Positions 27,401-35,699 of a DNA stretch of 64,000 nucleotides are shown here, one piece after another. The DNA is from Gimesia benthica (GTDB lineage Bacteria; Planctomycetota; Planctomycetia; Planctomycetales; Planctomycetaceae). Within the stretch, counting starts at the first letter, position 1, and each line of letters starts with the position of its first letter. A model generated the notes under the pieces. That model was not told where the DNA came from and ran no database searches. It saw only the letters and a program-made list of their open reading frames with translations. The position numbers were made by a program, and so were the translations under genes. Location: positions 4,186,501 to 4,250,500 of the forward strand of contig NZ_CP043930.1 in NCBI RefSeq assembly GCF_009720525.1, in the 5' to 3' direction.

Positions 27401-29910
27401 CCACCAATACCGATGTTGGGAGTGTGTCAGTTGTCGGCAGCACATTCTCGGGAAATATTCAGGTGGAATCCGGCGGGGGCATCTACAACTCGGGAGCTGT
27501 CCTCTCCATTGAGGATTCATTCTTTAGTGGAAACGCGGCTGTGGGAGAAAATTCGACGGGCCTGGGTGGCGGTATTTATAGCGTCAATGGACCTCTAACG
27601 GTCACCCGCACGGAATTTTCCGGTAATACAGCCACACTTGGTGGAGGGATCTATTCCGGGCTCGATGGTAGCCTGTCGGTTACCGATTCGCTCTTTCTAC
27701 AGAATCAAGGACGATCAGGGGGCGGAATTCTTAACACGCGAGCTGCGATGACCATTCTTGGTTCCCGCTTTATCGAAAATCAGGCTTTGACGGATCCGGA
27801 ATATGCGTATCTGTCCTCAGAAGGAGGTGCCGTTTATCACTCTCCAGCACCAGGAACAGAAGCAGGAGAACAGGACGCGTTTATCACTGACAGCGAGTTC
27901 ACGGACAACTTTTCCGACACCACAGGCGGAGCCGTGAAACTCTACACAGGCTATATGACCATCGCAGACAGTGTCTTCGTCGGAAACAGAAGTGATCTGA
28001 CAGGAGGTGCCGTAGACAGTTTGCTGGGGCACCTGACAGTCCGGCAAAGTGCGTTTTCAGGAAATACGTCAGACACAAATGGGGGAGCCATCAGCAGTAC
28101 TGGGCCCCTGTTGCTCAGCGAAAGTACCATCGCTGAGAATAGCACAAAGTATTATGGCGGGGGAGTCTACCTCTGGGGGCAGGGAACGGCGACAATTGAA
28201 AACACGACTCTTTCTGGTAATCGGTCATTATCACGGGGCGGTGGCTTATATTCCACCAGCGATCAGCCTTTGACGCTGATTAACACCACGATTACCGGTA
28301 ATTCGTCGGGTCGCGGTGGTGGTGTTGCCAGCAACTCTGCGACACCCCTGGTGATCAACACCATTATTGCTGGAAATTCAGCAAGTCAGAATTCGCAGAT
28401 CGACGGCACTTATACGGGCGGTAATAACATTATCCAGGACAGTATCGCAGGCCTGCTGGACCCGGTGTTGAGAGACAATGGCGGCTCGACTCTAACACAT
28501 GCATTGTTGCTTGGAAGTGCCGCCATCAATGCGGGCAATAATACCGCAGTGAATGATGCTGGTCTCATGACGGATCAGCGCGGCACTGGTTTTTCTCGGA
28601 TTCAGGATGGAACGGTCGACATCGGGGCCTACGAAGTTCAGATCGATCATACCCAGGTCGACTTCCGTATTGTCAGTTCAAAAACCTCAACCGGATCCAA
28701 TGGTGAAGTCGACTCTCTCCCCGAAAGCAGGGAATGGATTGACGAATGGGGCGGCTACTGGCTGGAAATCTGGATCAGCACACCGGCTCCCTCAGATCGT
28801 GACATCCGGTCGATCACAATCGATTTCAGTTACAACACTGCCATCACGACTGCCACTGCAATCGAATATGGCGCCGCCTTTTCTACGAATCAGACCGGCA
28901 CCCTCAATGATCAGACAGGACGGGTTGAAAGTCTGTCTGCCGAGACCAGTCTTTCTGATGTGGGCTATGATCGCCCTGTCCTGTTTGCCCGCATCCGTTT
29001 TGAGCCAACGGTTGATGATGCCGTCAATCTGGATCGGGATGGCCAGAGCCTGAATCCGCAGGGTACTGCATACTCTATTGAGAACCTGGAAATTCTGGAT
29101 GCCGTGGGGGCCGTCAGGGACGATCAACTCATCCTGGGGGCCCAGGCACAGATCTTCGCCAACCCGTTCGACCTGAATGACGACGACAAGATCAACTACC
29201 GAGATCTGATTCTCTTTGCCAGTGTCTATCAGCACATACCCAGCCAGTCAAATTCGGAAAATGCCTGGTTCTCCGACTACAACCAGGATAATGCAGTAAA
29301 CTACCGCGATCTGATTCAGTTCGCTGTGAACTATGGAAAACATAAGTCGGGATCGACTCCGGTGCATTACCTGGCAAATTATCCCGACATCTGGAATCAA
29401 CTTATAATGGTTGATGCTCAACAGTCACCTCAAGAAACCGCAGCCAGGGTTAAGCAGTCTGAGGCCGAGACGGTTCTGGAATCGACGATTGCCGAGATCA
29501 GCCCACAACTGACGACACAGCAGCAGCAAACGCTCTCAGAGATCGACATCAAAGTCGTTGACCTTTCGGATGAGACGCTGGGCCGCGCCGCTGCCGGTAC
29601 GATTTACATCGACGTCAACGCCGCCGGCTATGGCTGGTTCATTGATACGACTCCCGCAGAGCACAGCGAGTTCTCTCAAGTCAGCGATCTGACCCTGATT
29701 GCACTCCCCGACAGTGAAGCCGCCGGGCTGATCGATCTCCGCACCGTGATCCTGCATGAACTCAGCCACCTGTTGGGTTATGAGCATAACACCAACGGTC
29801 TGATGCAGGAAACGCTGTCTCCCGGCGTTCGCTACCTACCGGACTGGGAATCCGCCACAGATGAGTTCTTCGGCGCACTGACCGACGAAACAGCCCCCGA
29901 AATTTTCTAA
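21445..29910 (+). CDS. Giant beta-helix surface protein with dockerin and metzincin-like domain
   Basis: 2821 residues. Order: a basic N-terminus with the planctomycete-type export/anchoring motif LEDRTLL (52-58); five modules of right-handed parallel beta-helix repeats (about 59-492, 493-909, 910-1326, 1327-1737, 1738-2397); each opens with a CSLREA-like block (LSLREAIxLAN) and closes with PVLRDNGGxTKTHALLPxS and DQRGTGxxRI-VDIGAxE. Then comes a beta-rich, cohesin-like segment (2400-2560), a dockerin pair (DLNDDDKINYRDL and DYNQDNAVNYRDL), and a last domain with HELSHLLGYEH (2771-2781) plus a Met-turn (GLMQE) of metzincin zinc proteases. Repeat units contain GGAIYS-type turns as in chlamydial polymorphic membrane proteins. 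Function likely adhesion or surface degradation; inference. Confidence 0.88.
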   Translation: MRNMFQLKWLSSLQKQLKSSLSTNIRSRRSRHRGSCTPVRTGALYQQTAENLEDRTLLTAFTVMNANDSGTGSLRSAIEAANANSGADTISFDAALAGQTIILTDELLVTDDLTITGLGASQLTLDGDNNSRVFQIDDSSGSGIITVEITGLTLTNGYSTDNGGAILSSENLIVEDCVFTGNTADKGGAIYDDASSLSVRGSLFSGNIAATSDGGAIYHSETFPYPSDEERMLIENSQFTTNYSKFSGGAVLLRDGIGIIDGCLFTQNTADFPGGAIRNIFGSLTVTDSSFVRNATDFSGAAISNGGELEVQRSTFEGNTAEVNGGAIYSQGADEVTILNSTFSGNSSVFDGGGIFVLGNKPVSVINSTIVDNESGRGGGIYLFGTDPTMIANTIIAGNRASNDPQVYGSFTGTANVIQASFDGLLDPVLKDNGGPTKTHALLPDSIAINAGDNSVATDAGLTTDQRGTGFERVIDGLVDIGAFEATVTGPDSLIVDTTSDVDDGDYSVGQLSLREAILLANANSGADTITFAAALAGQSIILTGELLISDDLTITGLGADQLTLDGNYNSRIFRVDNGNQFTRIMVEIEGLTLTNGNSIETGATPNGYGGAIMSFEDLTVKNSVIKGNHARLGGGGIYSSYASLTIENSLITENTAEMHGGAGVYYLLSGGMGLSISESTFSFNATDRRGGAVFFNSGVASIRNSTFTENYAGDGGAGVYNNTGSMTIESSTVAKNISGYNGGGLYNSGELFVSNSTISENSALHVGAGIYSFTSAHLEVTSSTIVLNYGRSSLSQGGGIYGSNTTAVSITNSIVAANKAASNPQIAGLYTSPYNIVTDGLSGLLDPVLRDNGGTTKTHALLPGSAAVDAGRNLYATDAGLSTDQRGTGYLRIANAKIDIGAFETQVASLIVDNSSDIDDGDYTLGQLSLREAIELANLNPVVNSISFAASLSGQAIVLSEELMITDHLVLSGPGADQLTLDGNGTSRIFNIDNGDPDISLTVEIEGLTLTNGDSSETGAMPDGFGGAILSFEDLTIKNSILQGNHARLGGGGIYSSNASLTIENSQFIENTAGQQGGGIYYTQVSGTGLSVDQSTFSTNSADLEGGGIYVRRGDASIQNSTFTDNSAGVGGGAVLNGLRGTTTINASTFYKNRSDYNGGALYNSGELFVSNSTLSENSARELGGGIYSFTSAQLEVINSTIVANQATSDISRGGGIYGSNTTPVSISNTIIAANTAANNPQIASLFTDTFNIVTDSLAGLIDPVLRDNGGFTKTHALLPGSAAINAGSNAAAMNAGLSMDQRGTGYSRILEGTVDIGAVETQLPYFMVDVTSDVDDGDYSDGHLSLREAVKLANNSPVTNLIVFDSSLAGQTILLHSELVISDHLTITGLGADQLTLDGNHNNRIFLIDDGDLETTISIEIDGLSLVNGSTYSTGGAILSFEDLILKNSTLKGNHAELGGGGIYSSHASLTIENSLITENSATAQAGGGVLYFQPGDNGLTINQSTFSHNTSGGDGGAVYFDEGVASIRNSTFTENQAEGEGGAVQNGFAGSMTIESSTFNQNRAEDKGGALSNLNELYLRNSTLSENSADYIGGGIYTYRHTTLAIVNSTIVLNHGTSDRSYGGGIYSTSPNTIQLSNSIVAGNTAVNDQQVKADIAGSSNIISDSIAGLIDPVLRDNDGFTKTHALLSNSAALDAGDNTAATAAGLTTDQRGTGFARILNGTVDVGAFEAAVAHFLVDTTSDVDDGDYSAGQLSLREAIKLANAAPSADIISFDASLTGQTIVVTAELVISDDLTIIGLGADQLTISGGGTSRILNITDHDSSHALSVEISGLTFTNAYATYGAAILNYETLLLKETILTENTATQSGAGIYSSQGNVLMTDSSLTSNHADRGAGIYSISGILTLNHSTISGNVSTREGAGIYYTNFGGAETTPSVIIESTFTGNRSSGSGGGLYNSRGIFNVIDSTFSSNEAVFGGGIYSTTNTDVGSVSVVGSTFSGNIQVESGGGIYNSGAVLSIEDSFFSGNAAVGENSTGLGGGIYSVNGPLTVTRTEFSGNTATLGGGIYSGLDGSLSVTDSLFLQNQGRSGGGILNTRAAMTILGSRFIENQALTDPEYAYLSSEGGAVYHSPAPGTEAGEQDAFITDSEFTDNFSDTTGGAVKLYTGYMTIADSVFVGNRSDLTGGAVDSLLGHLTVRQSAFSGNTSDTNGGAISSTGPLLLSESTIAENSTKYYGGGVYLWGQGTATIENTTLSGNRSLSRGGGLYSTSDQPLTLINTTITGNSSGRGGGVASNSATPLVINTIIAGNSASQNSQIDGTYTGGNNIIQDSIAGLLDPVLRDNGGSTLTHALLLGSAAINAGNNTAVNDAGLMTDQRGTGFSRIQDGTVDIGAYEVQIDHTQVDFRIVSSKTSTGSNGEVDSLPESREWIDEWGGYWLEIWISTPAPSDRDIRSITIDFSYNTAITTATAIEYGAAFSTNQTGTLNDQTGRVESLSAETSLSDVGYDRPVLFARIRFEPTVDDAVNLDRDGQSLNPQGTAYSIENLEILDAVGAVRDDQLILGAQAQIFANPFDLNDDDKINYRDLILFASVYQHIPSQSNSENAWFSDYNQDNAVNYRDLIQFAVNYGKHKSGSTPVHYLANYPDIWNQLIMVDAQQSPQETAARVKQSEAETVLESTIAEISPQLTTQQQQTLSEIDIKVVDLSDETLGRAAAGTIYIDVNAAGYGWFIDTTPAEHSEFSQVSDLTLIALPDSEAAGLIDLRTVILHELSHLLGYEHNTNGLMQETLSPGVRYLPDWESATDEFFGALTDETAPEIF

Positions 29911-30029
29911 AGATCGTTTCCTTTGAATTCCGGGGCCACTTCTGTGGAATGAATCGCCTGCGGGCCTGGTTTGCGTTAGAATCAGGGTTCACCTTTGGCC
30001 GTTTATTTATCCCGAGGAGTTCAAAACCC

Positions 30030-31022
30030 ATGCAGCTACGGAACCGCGCTCACTCCGAACCTGGCATCGCTTTCTCTCAAATCAACCGCTTCTGGCTGCT
30101 ACTGCTGATGGTAGTCTGTTGTTTCACGGGAAGCATCCCCGTGGACGCCGGCGAGGAAGATTCCATCCGGCATTCATTTCTGGGAGTGGGCAAGGCAAAC
30201 CGGGCGGTCATTATTGGAGAGGACGGGGCCGTAGAATGGAAGTTCGACATGCCCGCCAGCGATGGCTGGGTCCTGCCCAACGGCAATGTGTTGCTGGCCC
30301 TGTATGGGACCAAGGAGTTTCCCCATGGCGGCGTCGTTGAAGTCGACCGGAAAACAAAACAGATCCTGTTTCAGTACCAGGGGCAGCAGAAAGAAATCAG
30401 TACGGTACAACCTTTAGCCGACGGCACTTTCCTCGTCGCTGAACTCGGGCCCGAGCCGCGGGCCATTGTTATCAATCGCCAGGGAAAGATCGTAAAGACG
30501 ACGCCCCTGCAGTGCCAGAAGAATAATACCCATATGCAGACCCGCATGCTGCGTGTCCTGCCCAACGGCCATTACATCGCCCCGCATCTGCTGGACTTTG
30601 CCGTCAAAGAATATGACCCGGAAAGCGGTGCAGTGCTGCAGGTCATCGCGACCGACGATCGGGGCCGCGAGAAACGTGACTGGCCATTCACCGCGATCCG
30701 CCTTAAGAATGGCAACACGCTCATTGCCTGCACGAACGGGAACCGCATCATTGAAACCAATCCCCAGGGCAAAATTATCTGGAGTGTAACGAATGCCGAT
30801 CTGGGAGAAAATCTGTTTTACGATGCCTGTGGTGCCCAGCGATTACCCAACGGAAATACCGTGATTGCCAGCTATCGCGCCAAAGGGGACCAGGTCAAAT
30901 TGTTCGAAGTGACTCCGGACAAAAAAGTAGTCTGGCGTTATACGGGCATGAAATCCGGCTTTCATCACTTTCAGATCCTGACGACCAACGGCAAACCGGT
31001 TAAAGAGAATACCTGGAAATAA
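30030..31022 (+). CDS. Secreted beta-propeller (arylsulfotransferase/PQQ-like repeats)
   Basis: 330 residues after the start at 30030, chosen because GAGGAG lies 10 bases upstream and a signal peptide follows (FWLLLLMVVCCFTGSIPVDA). The mature part has six or so repeats of the type GWVLPNGNVLLAL, NGHYIAPHLLDFAVKEYDP, NGNTLIACTNGNRIIETNP and GKIIWSVTNADLG, with conserved PNGN turns and W-containing strands. Such propellers are related to the ASST and PQQ-like families. No catalytic His motif of arylsulfotransferase is apparent, so a binding or scaffold role is as likely as an enzyme. It follows the giant gene in the same direction by 119 bases and precedes a sulfatase gene by 19 bases. Confidence 0.75.
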   Translation: MQLRNRAHSEPGIAFSQINRFWLLLLMVVCCFTGSIPVDAGEEDSIRHSFLGVGKANRAVIIGEDGAVEWKFDMPASDGWVLPNGNVLLALYGTKEFPHGGVVEVDRKTKQILFQYQGQQKEISTVQPLADGTFLVAELGPEPRAIVINRQGKIVKTTPLQCQKNNTHMQTRMLRVLPNGHYIAPHLLDFAVKEYDPESGAVLQVIATDDRGREKRDWPFTAIRLKNGNTLIACTNGNRIIETNPQGKIIWSVTNADLGENLFYDACGAQRLPNGNTVIASYRAKGDQVKLFEVTPDKKVVWRYTGMKSGFHHFQILTTNGKPVKENTWK

Positions 31023-31041
31023 TCACGAAGGGAGACGGAAG

Positions 31042-32571
31042 ATGAATTCGCTGCGCCGCGTGCATTTCATCTTGATGACATGCTTGATTCTTCTGCTGAG
31101 CGGGAGTGCCTCAGCTGCCGAACGTCCCAATGTGCTGCTGATTCTCGTCGATGACCTGAAACCCGCGCTGGGCTGTTACGGCGATCCGATCGCCCGGACT
31201 CCTAACATCGATGCCCTTGCCGCTCGCGGCATGCGCTTCGAGCGGGCCTACTGTAACCAGGCTGTCTGCGCACCCTCGCGGTTCACCCTCATGCTCGGCG
31301 CACATTCCACATCGACCGGCTTATACGGACTGGGCAGTCAGTTGCGCGAAATCGTTCCCGACGCCGTCACCCTCCCGCAATACTTCGCGCAGCACGGCGG
31401 TTACCGCACCGAATCGCTGGGCAAAGTCTTTCACATCGGGCACGGCAACCACGGAGATCCCGCTTCTTTCAGCGTGCCGCATTTCCATGACAAGGTGATC
31501 GAATACCTCGACCCCGCCAGCACCCAGGGGGGAAAGCTCACCCGCGAAGAAGCCTACTTCACCAATCAGCACCTCGATCGCATTAAATCGCTCCCCCGCG
31601 GCGCCGCGTTCGAAGCACCGGATGTGGCGGACATTAAATACGCCGACGGCCGCGTCGCCGCCGAAACGGTCAAACGACTCCAGGCCGCCCACAATCGACG
31701 CAAGCAGGAGGAGACGCCGTTCTTCATCGTCGCCGGCTTTGCCCGTCCGCATCTGCCCTTCAGCGCACCAAAGAAATACTGGGACCTCTACGATCCGTCC
31801 GAACTGCCACTACCCGAAAATGAAGAACTCCCCGCGAACGCCCCGAAAGTGGCCGGCAAGCGGGGCGGCGAGATTACGAATTACAGCCCCGTGCCGACCG
31901 AAAGAAATGCCAGGTTCAGTGAAGACCTCAAGCGTCAACTGATTCACGGCTATTACGCCAGCACCAGTTTCGTCGACGCGCAGATCGGCAAGGTACTCGA
32001 CGAACTCAAACGCCTGGGACTTGCCGAGAACACGATCGTCGTCTTGTGGGGCGATCACGGTTTTCATCTGGGCGATTTGGGGATCTGGACCAAGCACACG
32101 AACTACGAACAGGCCAACCGCATCCCGATTCTCATCGCAGCTCCTGGAGTCACACAGCCCGACTCCGCCACACAGCAGCTCGCCGAAAGCGTGGACCTCT
32201 TTCCCACACTGGCCGAGCTCGCCGGCCTCCCGGCCCCCAAGGTGCCCCAGCCCCTCGACGGCGTCAGCCTGGTCCCGGTCCTGAAGAACCCCCAGGCCCG
32301 CGTGAGGAACCACGCTTATCACGCCTATCCCAAACAGAAACTGGGCCGCGCGATCCGCACCGAACGTTATCGACTGGTAGAGTGGAAGCCTTACAGGAAT
32401 TCCAATGCCCCCGCCGAGTATGAACTCTACGACTACCAGACCGACCCGTTAGAAACACGCAACCTGGCCCGGAAACAACCGGCGGTAGTAGAGTCACTCA
32501 AACAGATCCTCGCCAACTACCCCGAGCCACTCCCACGCAACGCCCAACCTGCGAAGAAGACTGTGCAGTAG
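31042..32571 (+). CDS. Secreted sulfatase (iduronate-2-sulfatase-like)
   Basis: 509-residue exported type I sulfatase. A signal peptide ends near residue 26 (SGSASAAERPNVLL). Metal ligands Asp37-Asp38 lie in LVDDLKPALGCYG. The formylglycine motif is CAPSR at 76-80. Active-site blocks WGDHGFHLGDLGIWTKHTNYE and [15 protein letters not shown] are conserved. It starts 19 bases after the propeller gene with GGGAGACGG as a ribosome-binding site, so the two are probably co-transcribed. The formylglycine-generating enzyme must be elsewhere. The sulfated substrate (algal polysaccharide, for example) is inferred from family ecology only. Confidence 0.93.
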   Translation: MNSLRRVHFILMTCLILLLSGSASAAERPNVLLILVDDLKPALGCYGDPIARTPNIDALAARGMRFERAYCNQAVCAPSRFTLMLGAHSTSTGLYGLGSQLREIVPDAVTLPQYFAQHGGYRTESLGKVFHIGHGNHGDPASFSVPHFHDKVIEYLDPASTQGGKLTREEAYFTNQHLDRIKSLPRGAAFEAPDVADIKYADGRVAAETVKRLQAAHNRRKQEETPFFIVAGFARPHLPFSAPKKYWDLYDPSELPLPENEELPANAPKVAGKRGGEITNYSPVPTERNARFSEDLKRQLIHGYYASTSFVDAQIGKVLDELKRLGLAENTIVVLWGDHGFHLGDLGIWTKHTNYEQANRIPILIAAPGVTQPDSATQQLAESVDLFPTLAELAGLPAPKVPQPLDGVSLVPVLKNPQARVRNHAYHAYPKQKLGRAIRTERYRLVEWKPYRNSNAPAEYELYDYQTDPLETRNLARKQPAVVESLKQILANYPEPLPRNAQPAKKTVQ

Positions 32572-32842
32572 TTCAAGGGGGATAAAATGCTGCCTGGGGT
32601 GGCAATAAAACCTTCTAAATGGAACGAGGAACTGTTTTTTCGACAGTAAACTGTATCTGGTCTGTGATAAATTCAGATTACAAAGGTTCAATTCTTCTGG
32701 CAGCTTACTCATTGGTGGAGTGTATTATCGGAGGGCTTGGATGAAAATTGCTGGATACTCATTTGAATTATTGTAGCATGATTCAAAGCGGGGCAGTTGT
32801 TCCTGGCTAATGGATTTCTCCAATCTGGTAGTGAGGGGAGAG

Positions 32843-33991
32843 ATGATCGAGAATAAAGCTGTAGAAAAAAGCAGACGCTTACCTCACAGGAACATGAAGA
32901 TTCTCGTCCCGACGATTCTCGTGGGGCTGATCCTGCTGGTTCAATTTCGTAGAGAGATTTACGTCTTCATAATGGTCAACTGTGGAGGCCTCTACCTTAA
33001 TATCAATGCCACGCCTCATGTACTCAAAGTTCAACGCACGCTGCTGGATGAAGAGCTCCAGGCGGCAAAGACTCAGGAAGAAGAGATCGCTATTCTGCGC
33101 AGGAATCTCCAGCACAAATACTCCTGGGTTCGGAATCATGCGCTCCAGTATATCAAACGCCACAGTGACCGACTGAGCCAGCCTCTCTTTCTGGACCTGT
33201 TGACTATCCTTGAACAAGACTTCGGTGGACCACCGCATAGTGCATTTTTTCTGCTCGTTGATGCAGTAGAGGTTCCAGACAAGGCCCCGCAGAGAATCCT
33301 GGATCTGGCACGCACTGGTGAACCGGAATGGCGTCGCATGGATGCATTGACTTTAATGCGAATACACAGGTCGTCATTCGATAATTCCGAATTAGTGAAA
33401 GTGTCTATCGAGCAAGCCTCAGAGAGTGAAAATATTCTTGTAAGAGAACAAGCGCTGTCCCTGTTGAAGTCGTTGAACCGGGAAAAGCTAATTCCCCGGG
33501 AGGCGATTCTCACATTGATCGATTCCAGGTTTGAAGAATCGCAGAGCGTCGGCCTGCAGTTGCTCGCTAAAGTCGATCCCTCTCTGACGATTGAAATGGC
33601 AAATAAGTATTTGAAAAACTCCAAGCCAGAACTTCAGGCAGTTGCTCTGAATTTCCTTGGTGAACTTGATCCACAGCAGGCCAGGGAGGTGGCGAGACGC
33701 AAATTGAATTCTGCCTATACGCAGGTTCGTGTCCAGGGGTTTCTAACGTTGCAAAAGCTGAAAGAGCCTGTTGATGAAAACCTGCGGTCCCAAATTGTGG
33801 AGGCCCTGATTGAAGAGATTCAGTCAACACGATTTGTCGGGCACGAGCGGATGAGTCGACTTTGGCTCCTGCACGAAGTTGATGCAGGTCGTGCAATCGC
33901 TGTCGCAGAATCAATGATGGCAGCAAAACAACTGGGGACGCTACCGGAAAACTTCCTCAGAACAGTTCAGACCGGTCAGTCGGAAAAGTAG
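32843..33991 (+). CDS. HEAT-like repeat protein with N-terminal membrane anchor
   Basis: 382-residue protein. I use the ATG at 32843, because GAGGGGAG precedes it; the earlier ATG at 32810 has no such site. One hydrophobic segment (about residues 20-40, ILVPTILVGLILLVQFR) anchors it. The rest consists of helical pairs in HEAT-repeat style: YSWVRNHALQYIKRH, EPEWRRMDALTLMRIH, LVREQALSLLKSLNR, ESQSVGLQLLAKVD and KPELQAVALNFLGELDP. Such repeats bind other proteins. No motif indicates a partner. The gene is flanked by spaced intergenic regions and looks monocistronic. Confidence 0.7.
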   Translation: MIENKAVEKSRRLPHRNMKILVPTILVGLILLVQFRREIYVFIMVNCGGLYLNINATPHVLKVQRTLLDEELQAAKTQEEEIAILRRNLQHKYSWVRNHALQYIKRHSDRLSQPLFLDLLTILEQDFGGPPHSAFFLLVDAVEVPDKAPQRILDLARTGEPEWRRMDALTLMRIHRSSFDNSELVKVSIEQASESENILVREQALSLLKSLNREKLIPREAILTLIDSRFEESQSVGLQLLAKVDPSLTIEMANKYLKNSKPELQAVALNFLGELDPQQAREVARRKLNSAYTQVRVQGFLTLQKLKEPVDENLRSQIVEALIEEIQSTRFVGHERMSRLWLLHEVDAGRAIAVAESMMAAKQLGTLPENFLRTVQTGQSEK

Positions 33992-34157
33992 AGCTAAATA
34001 TGCTTGGTCAACAGCTTTCATTTCTCTGAAATAATTTTTGTGAAATGCCGCTGAGCTCCACCCCACGCGATCTGAAACGGTTGCAGAAAAACATCTGGGC
34101 AGGTCAGTGAAACTATTGATCAAGCAGCGTCAATTAATCCTCGATGTGAAAGCAAGA

Positions 34158-35378
34158 TCAATCCATAGGCGCTTCTTTGAGACGGGCCCCGGCATCCTTC
34201 ACAGGACTCCCTGTCTGAAGCGAGAAATCACCACCACGAACGTTCTTGAACTTCGGGTCCTGGCCATACGATCCGCCGGTTTCCTGTGTGGGCAACCTTA
34301 CCAGTTGGCGTGTGCGCTCGGGGCGGTCCTGGCAGTACCACCAGTTGTCTGCGAACTTGAATGTTTCCGGGGCGGTCTGGGAGCCAATGTTGACGACTTC
34401 ACCGACTTCGTTCGAGCGCAGCACAATCAGGTTGTTGGTGAAACGGCCCTTGCGCGAAGGGACGAATGAGCTCTGATTGTTTTCCTGCAGGATTCGCAAA
34501 ACCCATTTGGTCGGTCGATAAATGGTATTGTGATGCACGTGAGCTCCGTCCACGCCGACAAAGGCAATCGCCGCCATCGAACCAATGAACGTGCAGTCCG
34601 AGACGGTGATATCACGGGCTTCAAATCCTGCAGGCTCAGGACGAAAGAATTCCAACCCGGTGCTGCCCCCAATGTTAATCGACCGGCCCCCCGCATGGTC
34701 AAAGCGACAACGGCTCACGGTGATATCACGACTGCCCCCTTTCATCTGCACCCCGTTTCCGAAGATCTTGTCTCCTTCAAGAAACGTGCACCCGGAAACC
34801 GTTCCCCGCTGACAACCCACCATATCGATGCCGGAGCCTTTTTGTCCCCAGCGTTTCACCGTGCAGTTCTGGATCTGGAAATCAGCCAGGCCCGACAGCT
34901 TGATCCCATCCTGGTTACCGTTCGAGCCGATATTCTGGACGGTCAGGTTACTCAGCACAATGTGCTGGGCCGGTTTGTCTTTGGAGCCGCCATCGTCAAT
35001 GTTCAAACCATTGCCGCGGGCTCCCTGCAGAATGAGATTACGCAGCTCTACATGCGCTGGTTGAATGAGATGCAGGCAGGTGTTCCCGCCCGCGATCACC
35101 GGAGGCTGACGAGCGTCTGCTGCCGCAATCACGATTGGCTGCTTCGCCGTACCCTGTAACCTGTGGAAACTCAAGCCACCTCGATATTGACCTGGAGCGA
35201 GGAGAATTGTGCTCCCCGGTTTCGCGTTAGCGACAGCGCTGCGCAATTCATCATCGTCCGTCACACGGACTTCAATGCCACCTGCTGTTGCAGATACAGA
35301 GTGCATTGGGACGACTGCCAGTAAAGCCATCAGGAAGTAAGGGACCAGAGTCAGTTCAGCAGACTTCAATCGATTCAT
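34158..35378 (-). CDS. Secreted right-handed beta-helix (pectate-lyase-like) protein
   Basis: 406 residues after the ATG at 35378 (signal peptide LVPYFLMALLAVVPMHSVSA). The mature part opens with DDELRSAVANAKPGSTILLAPGQY, the opening of parallel beta-helix lyases of the chondroitinase-B/alginate-lyase and PbH1 type. It continues with stacked turns (GSGIDMVGCQRGTVSGCTF, GVQMKGGSRDITVSRCRF, INIGGSTGLEFF). The C-terminal end reads LQTGSPVKDAGARLKEAP, a typical closing cap. Its probable role is polysaccharide binding or cleavage outside the cell; no catalytic residues can be assigned by eye. A short GAGG ribosome-binding site precedes the ATG. Confidence 0.82.
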   Translation of the reverse strand: MNRLKSAELTLVPYFLMALLAVVPMHSVSATAGGIEVRVTDDDELRSAVANAKPGSTILLAPGQYRGGLSFHRLQGTAKQPIVIAAADARQPPVIAGGNTCLHLIQPAHVELRNLILQGARGNGLNIDDGGSKDKPAQHIVLSNLTVQNIGSNGNQDGIKLSGLADFQIQNCTVKRWGQKGSGIDMVGCQRGTVSGCTFLEGDKIFGNGVQMKGGSRDITVSRCRFDHAGGRSINIGGSTGLEFFRPEPAGFEARDITVSDCTFIGSMAAIAFVGVDGAHVHHNTIYRPTKWVLRILQENNQSSFVPSRKGRFTNNLIVLRSNEVGEVVNIGSQTAPETFKFADNWWYCQDRPERTRQLVRLPTQETGGSYGQDPKFKNVRGGDFSLQTGSPVKDAGARLKEAPMD

Positions 35379-35699
35379 GGCGGCCTCATGATTGGTCGGC
35401 GAGATCGTTTGTGAATTGAAATTGCCAGACTGGAAATTCTCCAGAGGGCAATGCAACAGACAGGTTTATGTCGATCTGAGTATAAGCTGGCGTAACATGT
35501 TGTCAAACAAATTGTCTGTAGCGCTCAGAGCCGTGCCAACTTTGCAATATGATCCTGAGAAAATAGCCCCATGAAGTGATCAGCACAAAAGCCAGAGAGT
35601 AACTGATGTGGGAATGTATTTAGTTTGATTGCAAACCGATTCTGTTCAATTTAGGCTGAAGCATAGCTGCGTACATTTTTTAGAGCCGGAGGAATCCTT
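35379..35699. other. Intergenic region
   Basis: 321 bases between divergent genes. The only structure seen is an AACATGTT palindrome near 35498 and a GGAGG ribosome-binding site at the right edge. Presumably holds the two promoters. Confidence 0.4.
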
